A DNA stretch of 64,000 bases, taken from contig NC_018580.1 of assembly GCF_000143885.2 (NCBI RefSeq), positions 118,455-182,454 on the forward strand, given 5' to 3'. Positions 43,708-51,370 of the stretch are shown piece after piece (the stretch's first letter is position 1; the number at the start of each line of letters is the position of its first letter). Position numbers and translations under genes: made by a program. This DNA comes from Gordonia sp. KTR9. GTDB taxonomy: Bacteria > Actinomycetota > Actinomycetes > Mycobacteriales > Mycobacteriaceae. The notes beneath the pieces are model-generated. The model worked only from the letters and a program-made list of their open reading frames with translations. It was not told where the DNA came from and ran no database searches.

Positions 43708-45366
43708 ATGACCGACGTAACTGTCCTGTTCGGAACCGAGACCGGCAACGCCGAGATGGTCGCCGACGACATCGCTTCTGCCCTGGGGGAATTCGATATC
43801 GAGGCCACCGTGGTGGGGATGGAGGACTTCGACGTCGCAGATCTGGCCGCCTCCGGCACGGTCGTGCTCGTCACCTCCACCTACGGAGAGGGTGAACTGC
43901 CGGCGACGACCCAGCCCTTCTTCGATGCGATGAAGGCGGCCGAGCCTGACCTCACGGGTCTGCGGTTCGGGGCCTTCGGCCTCGGCGACAGCACCTACGA
44001 CACCTACAACAACGCGATCGACATCCTCGTCGGTGCGGTGACAGACGCAGGAGCGACACAGGTCGGCGCAACGGGCCGGCACGATGCCGCGTCCTTCCAG
44101 CCGGCGGACGGACCCGTGGCCGAGTGGGCCAAACAGTTCGCCGAAGCCCTCTCTGATCGAACTCGACGAGGAGGACATGAGATGACCGCTGCGTCCATCG
44201 ATCGCGAGCTCGTGCCGTGGTCGGATCCCGAATTCAGGAACAACCCCTATCCCTGGTATAGGCGACTGCAACAGGACCATCCGGTGCACAAGCTGGAGGA
44301 CGGCACCTACCTGGTGTCCCGGTACGCCGACGTGAGTCATTTCGCGAAACTGCCCATCATGAGCGTCGAACCCGGATGGGCCGACGCCGGGCCCTGGGCG
44401 GTCGCGAGCGACACCGCGCTGGGTTCGGATCCCCCGCATCACACCGTGTTGCGCCGGCAGACCGACAAGTGGTTCACGCCGAAACTGGTGGACGGCTGGG
44501 TCAGGACCACCCGTGAGCTGGTCGGCGACCTGCTCGACGGTGTCGAGGCCGGTCAGGTGATCGAGGCCAGGCGCGACCTCGCCGTCGTCCCCACCCACGT
44601 CACGATGGCACGCGTCCTACAACTACCCGAAGACGATGCCGACGCCGTGATGGAGGCGATGTTCGAGGCGATGCTGATGCAAAGCGCGGAGCCCGCGGAC
44701 GGCGATGTCGACCGGGCTGCAGTCGCTTTCGGCTATCTGAGTGCGCGCGTCGCCGAGATGCTCGAGGACAAGCGGGTGAACCCGGGCGACGGCCTGGCCG
44801 ATTCGTTGCTCGACGCCGCCCGCGCCGGGGAGATCACCGAGAGCGAGGCTATCGCCACGATTCTGGTGTTCTATGCCGTGGGGCACATGGCCATCGGGTA
44901 CCTGATCGCCTCGGGTATCGAACTGTTCGCTCGTCGGCCCGAGGTTTTCACCGCATTCCGCAACGACGAGTCAGCACGTGCGGCGATCATCAACGAGATG
45001 GTCCGGATGGACCCGCCACAACTGTCTTTCCTGCGGTTTCCTACCGAGGACGTGGAGATCGGCGGTGTGCTCATCGAGGCCGGATCGCCCATCCGCTTCA
45101 TGATCGGTGCGGCCAATCGCGACCCCGAGGTCTTCGATGACCCGGATGTCTTCGACCACACCCGCCCGCCTGCGGCCAGCCGCAACCTGTCGTTCGGTCT
45201 GGGGCCGCATTCCTGTGCGGGACAGATCATCTCGCGTGCCGAGGCAACGACTGTCTTCGCCGTGCTGGCCGAACGGTACGAGCGGATCGAGTTGGCCGAG
45301 GAACCCACCGTGGCGCACAACGATTTCGCCCGGCGCTACCGAAAACTGCCGATCGTCCTGTCCTGA
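43708..45366 (+). CDS. xplA: XplA, flavodoxin-P450 fusion for RDX denitration
   Basis: The product is 552 residues from ATG 43708. Residues 1-150 are a flavodoxin with the FMN loops (LFGTETGNAEM; STYGEGELPATTQPF; FGLGDSTYDTY). From about 160 it is a P450 whose I-helix reads AVGHMAIGYLIASG: Met394 and Ala395 replace the usual acid-threonine pair, the published hallmark of XplA, suited to reductive rather than oxygen chemistry. The haem cysteine is in FGLGPHSCAGQI (about 503). It removes nitro groups from hexogen with electrons from XplB. It is the last intact gene of the cassette and is followed by the start of the cupin gene. Confidence 0.93.
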   Translation: MTDVTVLFGTETGNAEMVADDIASALGEFDIEATVVGMEDFDVADLAASGTVVLVTSTYGEGELPATTQPFFDAMKAAEPDLTGLRFGAFGLGDSTYDTYNNAIDILVGAVTDAGATQVGATGRHDAASFQPADGPVAEWAKQFAEALSDRTRRGGHEMTAASIDRELVPWSDPEFRNNPYPWYRRLQQDHPVHKLEDGTYLVSRYADVSHFAKLPIMSVEPGWADAGPWAVASDTALGSDPPHHTVLRRQTDKWFTPKLVDGWVRTTRELVGDLLDGVEAGQVIEARRDLAVVPTHVTMARVLQLPEDDADAVMEAMFEAMLMQSAEPADGDVDRAAVAFGYLSARVAEMLEDKRVNPGDGLADSLLDAARAGEITESEAIATILVFYAVGHMAIGYLIASGIELFARRPEVFTAFRNDESARAAIINEMVRMDPPQLSFLRFPTEDVEIGGVLIEAGSPIRFMIGAANRDPEVFDDPDVFDHTRPPAASRNLSFGLGPHSCAGQIISRAEATTVFAVLAERYERIELAEEPTVAHNDFARRYRKLPIVLS

Positions 45367-45430
45367 AAACCGATCCGATCTCACCTGCCCGCGACCCGCG
45401 GGCAGCTCGATCCACCCGAGAGGAATCATC

Positions 45431-45483
45431 ATGTCCGACACGCTCGCGTCCGCTGCCGCGGTCCTTCAGCGCCCATTCGTCGA
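45431..45483 (+). pseudogene. N-terminal start of the cupin gene, cut at the cassette edge
   Basis: A gene start behind GAGAGGAATC encodes MSDTLASAAAVLQRPFVE and reaches the 8-bp core, where plasmid sequence takes over. Joined through the core to 37512-37860 it gives a complete 133-residue cupin in frame. This shows that in the donor circle the cupin followed xplA directly. Confidence 0.8.
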
Positions 45484-45586
45484 ACGCCTCACCGGCGAGT
45501 GTGACGGGTCGCTTGACGGCGATCTCCTCGGTGCGCTCGTGCTCTTCGCCGCCGTAGACGTCGGTGAACTTGACGGTGATGTTCAT
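45476..45586 (-). pseudogene. N-terminal half of the backbone gene split by the cassette
   Basis: The start is ATG 45586, behind AGAGG. Thirty-seven codons (MNITVKFTDVYGG, then 24 more) reach the 8-bp core at 45476-45483. Beyond it the frame enters the antisense of the cassette and stops being protein-like. The C-terminal half is at 37384-37511. The reconstructed 76-residue protein starts with a strand pair (VKFTDVYGGEEHERTEEI) and ends EFEWGT, like small proteins of unknown role common in actinobacterial plasmids. Confidence 0.8.
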
Positions 45587-45880
45587 TGGCTGAGTACCTC
45601 TATCTGTGCGGGTGGATCGTGGCGGTATTACCGCCGAGGTGGCAGGGATCGGGGATGCGCGCAGGCCTTGCTCGCCGGGAGGCGCGGTCCTGCCTCTCAG
45701 CTGGATTGGGTAGTCGCCCGCGTCGAGAATCTCGACGAGCCAGTCGATCAACTGGCCCTTGCTCATGCGTGACCAGCGCAAGGGGGCCTCGTAGACATCG
45801 CCTCGTGCGCAGTCACGCATCAAGCCATAGGCAACCGAACGTGGCTGGCAGTTGAGCCAGGAGCGCAGGTGATCAGTCAC
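45587..45880 (-). CDS. Hypothetical backbone protein (frame continues into the next gene)
   Basis: The start is GTG 45880, overlapping the stop of the preceding gene. The first 60 residues are protein-like (SWLNCQPRSVAYGLMRDCAR; MSKGQLIDWLVEILDAGDY), but the following 40 residues are rich in Pro, Ser and Arg, and no stop occurs before the ATG at 45586 in the same frame. Either the real stop was lost to a frameshift, or the protein was once one piece with the split gene downstream. It is coupled to its neighbours in a leftward operon. Family not recognised. Confidence 0.4.
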
Positions 45881-46217
45881 AGGTCACCGCGCAGTCCTCG
45901 AGGTCCACACACTCGATGAGATCCGGGTCGACCGGATTGCAGCACTGGCAGGCGCAATCCGCAGTGTGAATCTCACATTCGCGGCCAGTATCGGTGTGCC
46001 ACAGGTAGTGCAGCTTCGCCTCGCCGTCGTCGACGACGTACCTGCCTTCCTCGGCATTGCCTTCCGCGCTCGACAGAGAGCCCGTCAGGGCGCAGGTGCC
46101 GATGTGCTCCAGCAGTTTCGGATAGATCAGCTGCAGGAATCCGTCCTCCGGCATGCGAGAGTGACCCCACCGGCTCTCGTAGTTGACGATGCTGATCGTC
46201 GTGTGCGGACAGCTCAT
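45873..46217 (-). CDS. Cysteine-rich small hypothetical protein
   Basis: The product is 114 residues from ATG 46217 (GGGGGACC upstream). It starts MSCPHTTISIVNYESRWGHS and ends in a cysteine-dense tail (ADCACQCCNPVDPDLIEC, then a few more with CVDLEDC and CD). Eight or more cysteines suggest metal binding or disulphides. It overlaps by 4 bases or fewer with both neighbours. The region upstream in the same frame (46304-46469) also looks partly protein-like (RQVVHLGAGLAAHPIPTTRD), so a further small gene may be hidden there. Role unknown. Confidence 0.6.
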   Translation of the reverse strand: MSCPHTTISIVNYESRWGHSRMPEDGFLQLIYPKLLEHIGTCALTGSLSSAEGNAEEGRYVVDDGEAKLHYLWHTDTGRECEIHTADCACQCCNPVDPDLIECVDLEDCAVTCD

Positions 46218-46303
46218 CTCTTGGTCCCCCTCGTCACGACGAGCAGCTCGGTGCCGAGCGTCGTGTAGCCCTCGATGGTGGGAGGCATCTTCGTGCTGAA
46301 CAT
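46214..46303 (-). CDS. 29-residue small protein
   Basis: The start is ATG 46303 behind GAGGAG at ideal spacing, and the stop overlaps the next ATG as ATGA. The peptide begins MFSTKMPPTIEGYTTLGTEL and ends TRGTKR. Its codon use differs from the surrounding shadow frame, which turns arginine-rich exactly here. A real micro-gene is likely because of the ribosome site and coupling. Confidence 0.5.
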   Translation of the reverse strand: MFSTKMPPTIEGYTTLGTELLVVTRGTKR

Positions 46304-46475
46304 CAGTTCTCCTCTTGCGCGAGCTCGCACCGATTCGCCAGCTGACCTGGTCCTCCACCCGGTGGAAGCGGTCAGCGGCTGCGGTGGCGAGATCGCGAGT
46401 CGTTGGGATGGGGTGTGCCGCCAGGCCGGCACCGAGGTGTACGACCTGGCGGTCGGGCATGTCGACCATGTGCCC

Positions 46476-46805
46476 TCAGGGCACCACCTGCTCGGCGGTC
46501 AGGCGCACGGATCGCCAACCGATCCGCTCGCAGGCCCAGGCGGTCTCGCCGACGACCACAACGTCACCGACGCTCAGAGACCGCAGCCCGCGGTCGCGAT
46601 AGGTAGCGGCTGTGAAGAAGTCGTCGATCTCGAGGACTTCCTCAGGCGCGTTGAACACGACGAATGCATGTGAACAGATCGCCGCCGGATCGGTCAGGGC
46701 AGTGGGATAGTCGAATACCCGCACCAGCCTGTGCCCATCCTGGTACCCACAGAAGCTGTCGCGGTCGGTGTTGTGATAGATCGTGACGGTCATCGTCTCA
46801 GGCAT
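46476..46805 (-). CDS. Hypothetical backbone protein
   Basis: The product is 109 residues from ATG 46805, overlapping the stop of the DUF3560 gene. The protein is beta-rich: MTVTIYHNTDRDSFCGYQDG, SHAFVVFNAPEEVLEID, then GDVVVVGETAWACERIGW. There are two to three cysteines and no clear motif. It is probably a small barrel-like protein. Position and coupling place it in the same leftward operon of plasmid accessory proteins. Family not recognised. Confidence 0.6.
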   Translation of the reverse strand: MPETMTVTIYHNTDRDSFCGYQDGHRLVRVFDYPTALTDPAAICSHAFVVFNAPEEVLEIDDFFTAATYRDRGLRSLSVGDVVVVGETAWACERIGWRSVRLTAEQVVP

Positions 46806-47856
46806 TGGAGTCCTCCTCCTGTGAGAGCTTTGTGCTGGTCGCGTCGATGTCGCCGACGACTCGTGCGCCGTCGACCACATGGACCGGCGCGCCGTCCGCA
46901 CTGCGGACCTTCTTGATCTCGGTGTACGCGGCACGATCGGTCCAGCTCCCGCCCACGATCGATCGGATCGTCACGGACTTCGCATTGACGCGCACGACGT
47001 GGTGCCAGCTGCCGACGTAGAAGATCTGGTCACCCTTGATCACGACGTTCTTGCTGTAGGGCGTGACCTTCCCGTCAGCGAGCTGTTGAGCACGAACGCC
47101 CTCCCAATAGGCCAGCTCATCGGCCACCCGCTCGATCTCCTCGAGGACTCGTTCGCGGTGGGCACCCGTCGCCGGCTCATGCTTCTCGATTTCCTTCAGC
47201 CCGGTCTGGCTGTTGGTGAACAAGGTTCGGCTGTAGCCGTCGCGAGTCCGTTCGTAACCACGCAGCTCCGCGGCCAGCTTCTCGATGCGGCGCGCCACCG
47301 TCACCGGCGCGTAGCGAGCCTCCGTGGTTCTGGCTGCGGCGTCGGCACGACCTCGCGCAGCTGCGGCCTCACGTTCGGACGTCACTGCTTTGCCGAGGGC
47401 GTCCCAAGCCTTCTCCACCGATTTGCGGTGCCGATTCTCAGAATGGTGGCCGACCTTGATGGGTTCTCCACCCTCGGGCAGGGCGTTGTAAGCAGCGCGT
47501 TCGGCGCCCCATGCAGTCTCGGCGGCGGCAGCCTTGCGGTCAGCTTTCGCGTCGAGAGCCTCCACTCGGGCCTCTTGGCGGGCGACCTTGTCGGTTTCGA
47601 CCTCCGCCGCAGGCCGATAGCTGTCGTCGACGTCGATGGTGACCTCGAAGCCGGCCTCGCGCAGCGCAGCCGCGGTCGTATTGATCTGGTAGGTCTTCGC
47701 GCGACGATCCCGGGACTGCGGGATGTACCAGGAACCCAGGTTGCGTGACCAGCGCCACCGGTGGGTCTTGAGGATCTCCCTGGAGCCGTCGTCGCGGCTC
47801 GTTCCGTCGATGAGGGTGCCGTCGGCGTGGGTATGGGTGATGGTCAGTGTGGACAT
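46798..47856 (-). CDS. DUF3560-family protein
   Basis: The product is 352 residues from ATG 47856. The N-terminus (ITHTHADGTLIDGTSRDDGS, then KTHRWRWSRNLGSWYIPQSR) is the typical DUF3560 opening. A long charged coiled-coil follows (about residues 95-260, alanine, glutamate and arginine heptads), and a beta-rich C-terminal domain (VVIKGDQIFYVGSWHHVVRV). DUF3560 proteins are common on actinobacterial plasmids and conjugative elements, with unknown function. It is near the head of the leftward operon interrupted by the xpl cassette. Confidence 0.72.
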   Translation of the reverse strand: MSTLTITHTHADGTLIDGTSRDDGSREILKTHRWRWSRNLGSWYIPQSRDRRAKTYQINTTAAALREAGFEVTIDVDDSYRPAAEVETDKVARQEARVEALDAKADRKAAAAETAWGAERAAYNALPEGGEPIKVGHHSENRHRKSVEKAWDALGKAVTSEREAAAARGRADAAARTTEARYAPVTVARRIEKLAAELRGYERTRDGYSRTLFTNSQTGLKEIEKHEPATGAHRERVLEEIERVADELAYWEGVRAQQLADGKVTPYSKNVVIKGDQIFYVGSWHHVVRVNAKSVTIRSIVGGSWTDRAAYTEIKKVRSADGAPVHVVDGARVVGDIDATSTKLSQEEDSNA

Positions 47857-47890
47857 CGTGAAGGAACCTTTCGGGTGAGATCTGTGGTCG

Positions 47891-48109
47891 TCAGTGGAGT
47901 CGGTACTCAGCGCGCAGGACCGGATACCGGCCGGCGAGGTTGGTGACGATCGCGACAATCGGCCGCCAGTAGGTCGAGGTGCGGTACGCGCGGGCTTCGT
48001 GATGCGTACACATGACCCAGTCGCCGTCAGTGACAGTCGGCCGGTTCGTGCAGTCGAAGTAGTCGCAGTGCGGCTGGGTCAGCTCAACGGCTCGCAGAGA
48101 GTCACTCAT
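47891..48109 (-). CDS. Small zinc-finger-like hypothetical protein
   Basis: The product is 72 residues from ATG 48109 (GAAAGAAGC upstream). It contains CDYFDCTNRPTVTDGDWVMC and then THHEA, giving a C-x4-C...C-x2-H-H array that could bind one zinc ion. The remainder is a short helix ending VLRAEYRLH. This style is common among phage and plasmid small proteins. It is the first recognisable gene of the leftward operon that begins at the edge of the gene-free region to its right. Confidence 0.6.
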   Translation of the reverse strand: MSDSLRAVELTQPHCDYFDCTNRPTVTDGDWVMCTHHEARAYRTSTYWRPIVAIVTNLAGRYPVLRAEYRLH

Positions 48110-49536
48110 GGGTGCTTCTTTCGTGAGGGGATAGCTCACCGGTCGGTGTGGGGAGCACGAGGGTCGTGGCGCAGTCCTCGGCCATCCGTCGAGGCACGCC
48201 TTCGCCCGGGCCGCGTGCCGCGCGGCCATGCCTGGTGACCAAGACCGTGTCCGTTGACGGATGAACAGGCGCATTCATCGCTAGTCAACAAATTCGCGTT
48301 GGAATGGTCAGTGGAAACGCTCAAGGAAACGACAGATACATGGCGTACGACCGTGAGATCGGTCCGCAAAGAAACAAATAGCGCCTGTCGAACGACATCA
48401 GCGTTGATTCAGATCGTTGGTCCGCGAAAATCAATTCAGAGAAGCTGAACAGCCTCCACGCTCGGCCCGTGTTGCAGCCGTTCTGCACCATCGGAAGGGG
48501 CATCTCGACGCACAAGACCAGGGGTCTAGTCGGGCCACAGCGAGACCGGCGAAGGTGCGTGACCTGGCTCTGCTGCGGGCGCTCATGCGGCCCCAACGGG
48601 TCCCGCATCGTCGCCACGTTCGGTGCACAACTCCGGCACGCCCCTGACCCCCTCAACGGGTGCAAACCTGTCTCCCGCAGCACCCTCCGGGTGCCTTCTC
48701 CAAGGAGTCTCGAGTTGGTCCGGTCACGGTTCCGTCCTGGTCTCGTGACCCCGACCGGGCCGGGCCACGAGGGGCCTCCAGCCGTCTGCGATTCGTCAGT
48801 CAATCCGACCCAGTGACGTCATCACACGGCACGACGCAGAGCGTGCCAGCCGGTGTGGTGAGCCGCGCAGTGTCCAGGGCGAGATTCGCGGAGCAGAACT
48901 GACACTGGCACCGAAGGAACGCTGACCGGCGTCCCCAGAACCGGCTCGGCAGACGGCCGCCGCATGTCGAAGAAGTGATGCAGCAGCCGTGCTGATCGAC
49001 GGCCACGCGGGGCGTGGCCACACCCCAGCGAGGCCACGAGCTGGTGGAGATCCGTCGGGCCGCCAGGACACCGCCTCCAGGTCTCGATGAACAGAGGGCT
49101 CGACCCGGGCAGCCGGCCGCCCCTGATCCAGCAATGCGCGCCCGGGGCGCGTCACCGGCCGGCAGGACGTAGCGGCGCCACGAGGTTGCGAGCGAGCGAG
49201 CAACCGACCCGCTGCGGGCACAGGCGCGCCAGCGCCGAGCACCGCAGCAGAAGCACAGCCGCAGCGGACCAGGGCACCCCGCAGGGGGCGCCGAGAGGTG
49301 AGCGTAGGGAGGTCGCGCAGCGACCGGACGAAGCGATCCGAAGGCGATAAGGACCCTCGCGCAGCGAGGGCGACGAGGCGCCAGCCGAGGAGGTCGTCCC
49401 GGCTCTGCCGGGCTAACGGAGGTGGAGGGAGCGCAGCGACCGGAACCGCAGTGACGTCACGACTCCTTATGCCCTTTTCGTGTAGCGCCACAGCATGCGG
49501 CAACGAGCGTCAGCGAGTGAAGCTTGCGCCCGTGGC

Positions 49537-49648
49537 GAACTGGGGAAACATGAGAGCATGGCCGTCCTTGCGCCCGGCCGCAAGACCGTGAGAGTACCTC
49601 GGAACGAGGGGGCGCAAGGACGGTTCCGTTCACGGATTTCCCCAGTTC
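49537..49648. ncRNA. Cloverleaf-like structured element, about 112 bases
   Basis: The outer stem is 12 bp (49537-49548 with 49637-49648, gaactggggaaa). Inside are a 4-bp hairpin (catg-agag-catg, from 49549), a 14-bp stem (49562-49575 with 49610-49623, ccgtccttgcgccc) capped by a 5-bp hairpin (49597-49609, cctcg-gaa-cgagg), and a 4-bp hairpin (tccg-ttca-cgga, about 49625-49636). All stems are perfect. It could be an RNA or a folded single-strand DNA site such as a nick or recombination site. The strand is undetermined. Confidence 0.5.
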
Positions 49649-49920
49649 AGAGCGGGTACGCCTTGCGTAGTATGGGCTAGGTCACTGACGCAGGTGGCGC
49701 AAGGCCCGCTTTTGGCCTTGTGGCAGCTCAGAACCGCCGGCGAGCGCAGCGAGTGGCGGGGCTGCAGGAGTCGATGGCGTCAGTGTTGCGGGTCGCGCCA
49801 GCGGCACGCCTCAGCACGGCGTGACCGTCCCGTGGCGCCAGCCGCGGGCCCCTGGTTGGGAGCACCCGTGTGTGACAGCAGGCGGCGTCAGCCGCCGGTC
49901 CCAACCTCCGTGGAGGTGTA

Positions 49921-49998
49921 GCGGTGTCGTGGGTCCGATGCCCGCGCGTGAGCGCGCTCGAAGAGAAGCAGGCATCGGTGAGGGCCCCACGACACCGC
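49921..49998. ncRNA. 78-base hairpin with stacked perfect stems and a GNRA-type loop
   Basis: The stems are 49921-49933 with 49986-49998 (gcggtgtcgtggg, 13 bp), 49935-49942 with 49971-49978 (ccgatgcc, 8 bp), and an inner 5-bp stem closed by gtga (49943-49956). The GTGA tetraloop and stacked stems look more like RNA than a simple protein site. It is part of the hairpin-dense region. Confidence 0.45.
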
Positions 49999-50562
49999 GG
50001 AACCGCAGCGGCCCCGGCGCGAGGTCGATTCGGCGCCGAAGGCGCATCAGGTATCAGCCGGGGCGTCGAGGTCTGTTCGCTCGTGCCCCCGATGTCGGGT
50101 AGCAAGGCCGGTCGCGACTGCGGCCGGCAAGCGGTTGCGGCCACCGGTGCAACCGGCCTTCGATGCGAGGGCCGAGGCCGCGTCGATGCGATCGCAGGTG
50201 GGTGGCGGCCCCGTCCGATGGAGGTAGTCCGGGTCGACGGGGGCTTGTCACAAGCTCGGCTTCAGGACCTCGATCCGCGGGCGGTTCAGGCCGTTGCAGA
50301 CGGCTCGACAGGGCTGCCGCGAGATGGGGGGTGACGTCACTACAGTGGCGTCTCAAAGAGGTCGCTGAGGGTGGGCGGCGGCCGCCGCGTCCAGGTCGCC
50401 GATCCCCTGTCGCCTGCCAGCTTCACCGGCCGGCGACAGGGCCCCGATTTGAGCTCAGCGGCGATCTGGCACCTCGAGCTCGGCCACGAGCTCACGCAGC
50501 CGCCAGGCTGCCATCTCGGCTGCCGTCGTGTGGCAGCAGAGGCGACACAGGACTGACTCATT

Positions 50563-50673
50563 CGCCCGCCCGTGGGTGGCGGCCGCAGCGGGTTTCCGCG
50601 GCCGCCGGCGGACCAACGGGACGCCGACCAGGTCACCGAAGGTGGGTAGCTCACCTGGTCCCACGGGCGGGCG
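50563..50673. repeat. Inverted repeat, 14-bp perfect arms, 83-base spacer
   Basis: The arms 50563-50576 (cgcccgcccgtggg) and 50660-50673 are perfect complements. The spacer contains further short dyads (gcggccgcagcgg; accaggtcaccg facing cacctggt). It lies just before the AT-richer stretch. Confidence 0.6.
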
Positions 50674-51038
50674 GAGGAGGCTGTTCCATCGTGCGCAGGA
50701 GTATTTCTGCGACGGCTATTTTCGGCGCTAGGGAAAAAAATTTCGCGCCGCTGACGCGGCGATTGTTTGAGCAATTCGACACCTCCGACGCAGTGATATA
50801 TCCACGTCGCCAAAAAATGGTCGTCAAACAAATCGAATGCGCGGTATCGAAATGGTCGAAAGGTGCCGCGGACCCATTATGCGCTGTCCGAGATAGCAAC
50901 TGAAAGGATATTGTTCGCGCAATAGGTGGCTCGCAGTTGTCCGTGTAACTGTCTGGCTGTGGACTGTATCAGCGGCTCCAGTCTCCCTGAAGTAAGCGCT
51001 CGTGCGACCTAAGAGCCGGTCACGATGTCTGTGAAGCG

Positions 51039-51155
51039 CCGTATAACTGGCCCTCGACGCGAGGTCTCAATCGTATCGGACGCCGAAGAGACACTATTAC
51101 CGGCGCACAACTGTATCTTTGTCGGCGATCTGACACTCTAGCGCCAGTTATACGG
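51039..51155. repeat. Inverted 13-bp repeat flanking an AT-richer stretch
   Basis: The arms 51039-51051 (ccgtataactggc) and 51143-51155 are perfect inverted copies 91 bases apart. Related words gtgtaactgtctggc (about 50944) and acggtataacagtcgc (about 51211) suggest a family of binding sites for one protein, as in iteron or operator arrays. Confidence 0.55.
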
Positions 51156-51296
51156 ACGGTCGGCTGGATACAGAGCGGCGCGGACACCCGGTGTCGAGCG
51201 CGGAAGAGACGGTATAACAGTCGCTGATCGCGCTGATGAATTGTCGTGCCGCCGCGAGTTCGCGGTCACAGTGTGTTCCCCCGGCGGTGAAAAGAC

Positions 51297-51334
51297 GAAC
51301 CCGCACCCCGCCAGGGCGGCAGGGGTGCGGGTTC
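51297..51334. terminator. Hairpin terminator, 13-bp perfect stem (GAACCCGCACC family)
   Basis: The arms 51297-51309 (gaacccgcacccc) and 51322-51334 are perfect complements, 37 bases beyond the stop of the helix-turn-helix gene. Similar hairpins end genes near 53.06, 54.03 and 56.72 kb. Confidence 0.7.
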
Positions 51335-51370
51335 AAGCGGGGACTGCTGTGCGTGCACATGCCACCTCTG

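Larger units (their letters stand above)
37504..45483 (+). mobile_element. xpl catabolic cassette inserted as a circle, bounded by 8-bp repeats
   Basis: The segment is bounded by TTCGTCGA at 37504-37511 and 45476-45483. Outside, the two halves of one backbone gene face each other in frame. Inside, the two halves of one cupin gene face each other in frame (53 bases at the right end plus 349 at the left, 402 bases, 134 codons). So the unit looks like a circle of 7,972 bp opened within its own cupin gene and joined into the plasmid by recombination in the shared 8 bases. No transposase, integrase or terminal inverted repeat is present at either end. It carries the regulator, cache protein, P450, GS-XplB and XplA genes. 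Confidence 0.8.
48110..51289. other. 3.2-kb gene-free, hairpin-dense region
   Basis: No frame here looks like a real protein; the long ones are Arg/Pro/Ala-rich shadows of high GC. Instead there are many perfect hairpins: 49184-49205 (ggttgc/gcaacc), 49311-49325 (ggtcgc/gcgacc), 49354-49370 (ccctcgc/gcgaggg), 49537-49648, 49854-49906, 49921-49998, 50405-50441 and 50563-50673. Palindromes GTGACGTCA(C/T) lie at 48813, 49451 and 50331. The right part (50720-51240) is AT-richer. It may be an origin/partition region or a large structured RNA; see the findings. Confidence 0.65.

Noticed and set aside
37504..45483. The xpl cassette as a composite transposon or as an insertion with a simple 8-bp target duplication
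   Set aside because: No insertion sequence or inverted repeat is at either edge, and without the shared 8 bases the cupin halves do not join in frame, so circle integration fits better.
48321..50903. Several long open frames on both strands in the gene-free region (for example 48796-49503 minus and 50163-50903 plus)
   Set aside because: They are Arg/Pro/Ala-rich, lack ribosome sites, and run straight through perfect hairpins. High GC makes long frames by chance.
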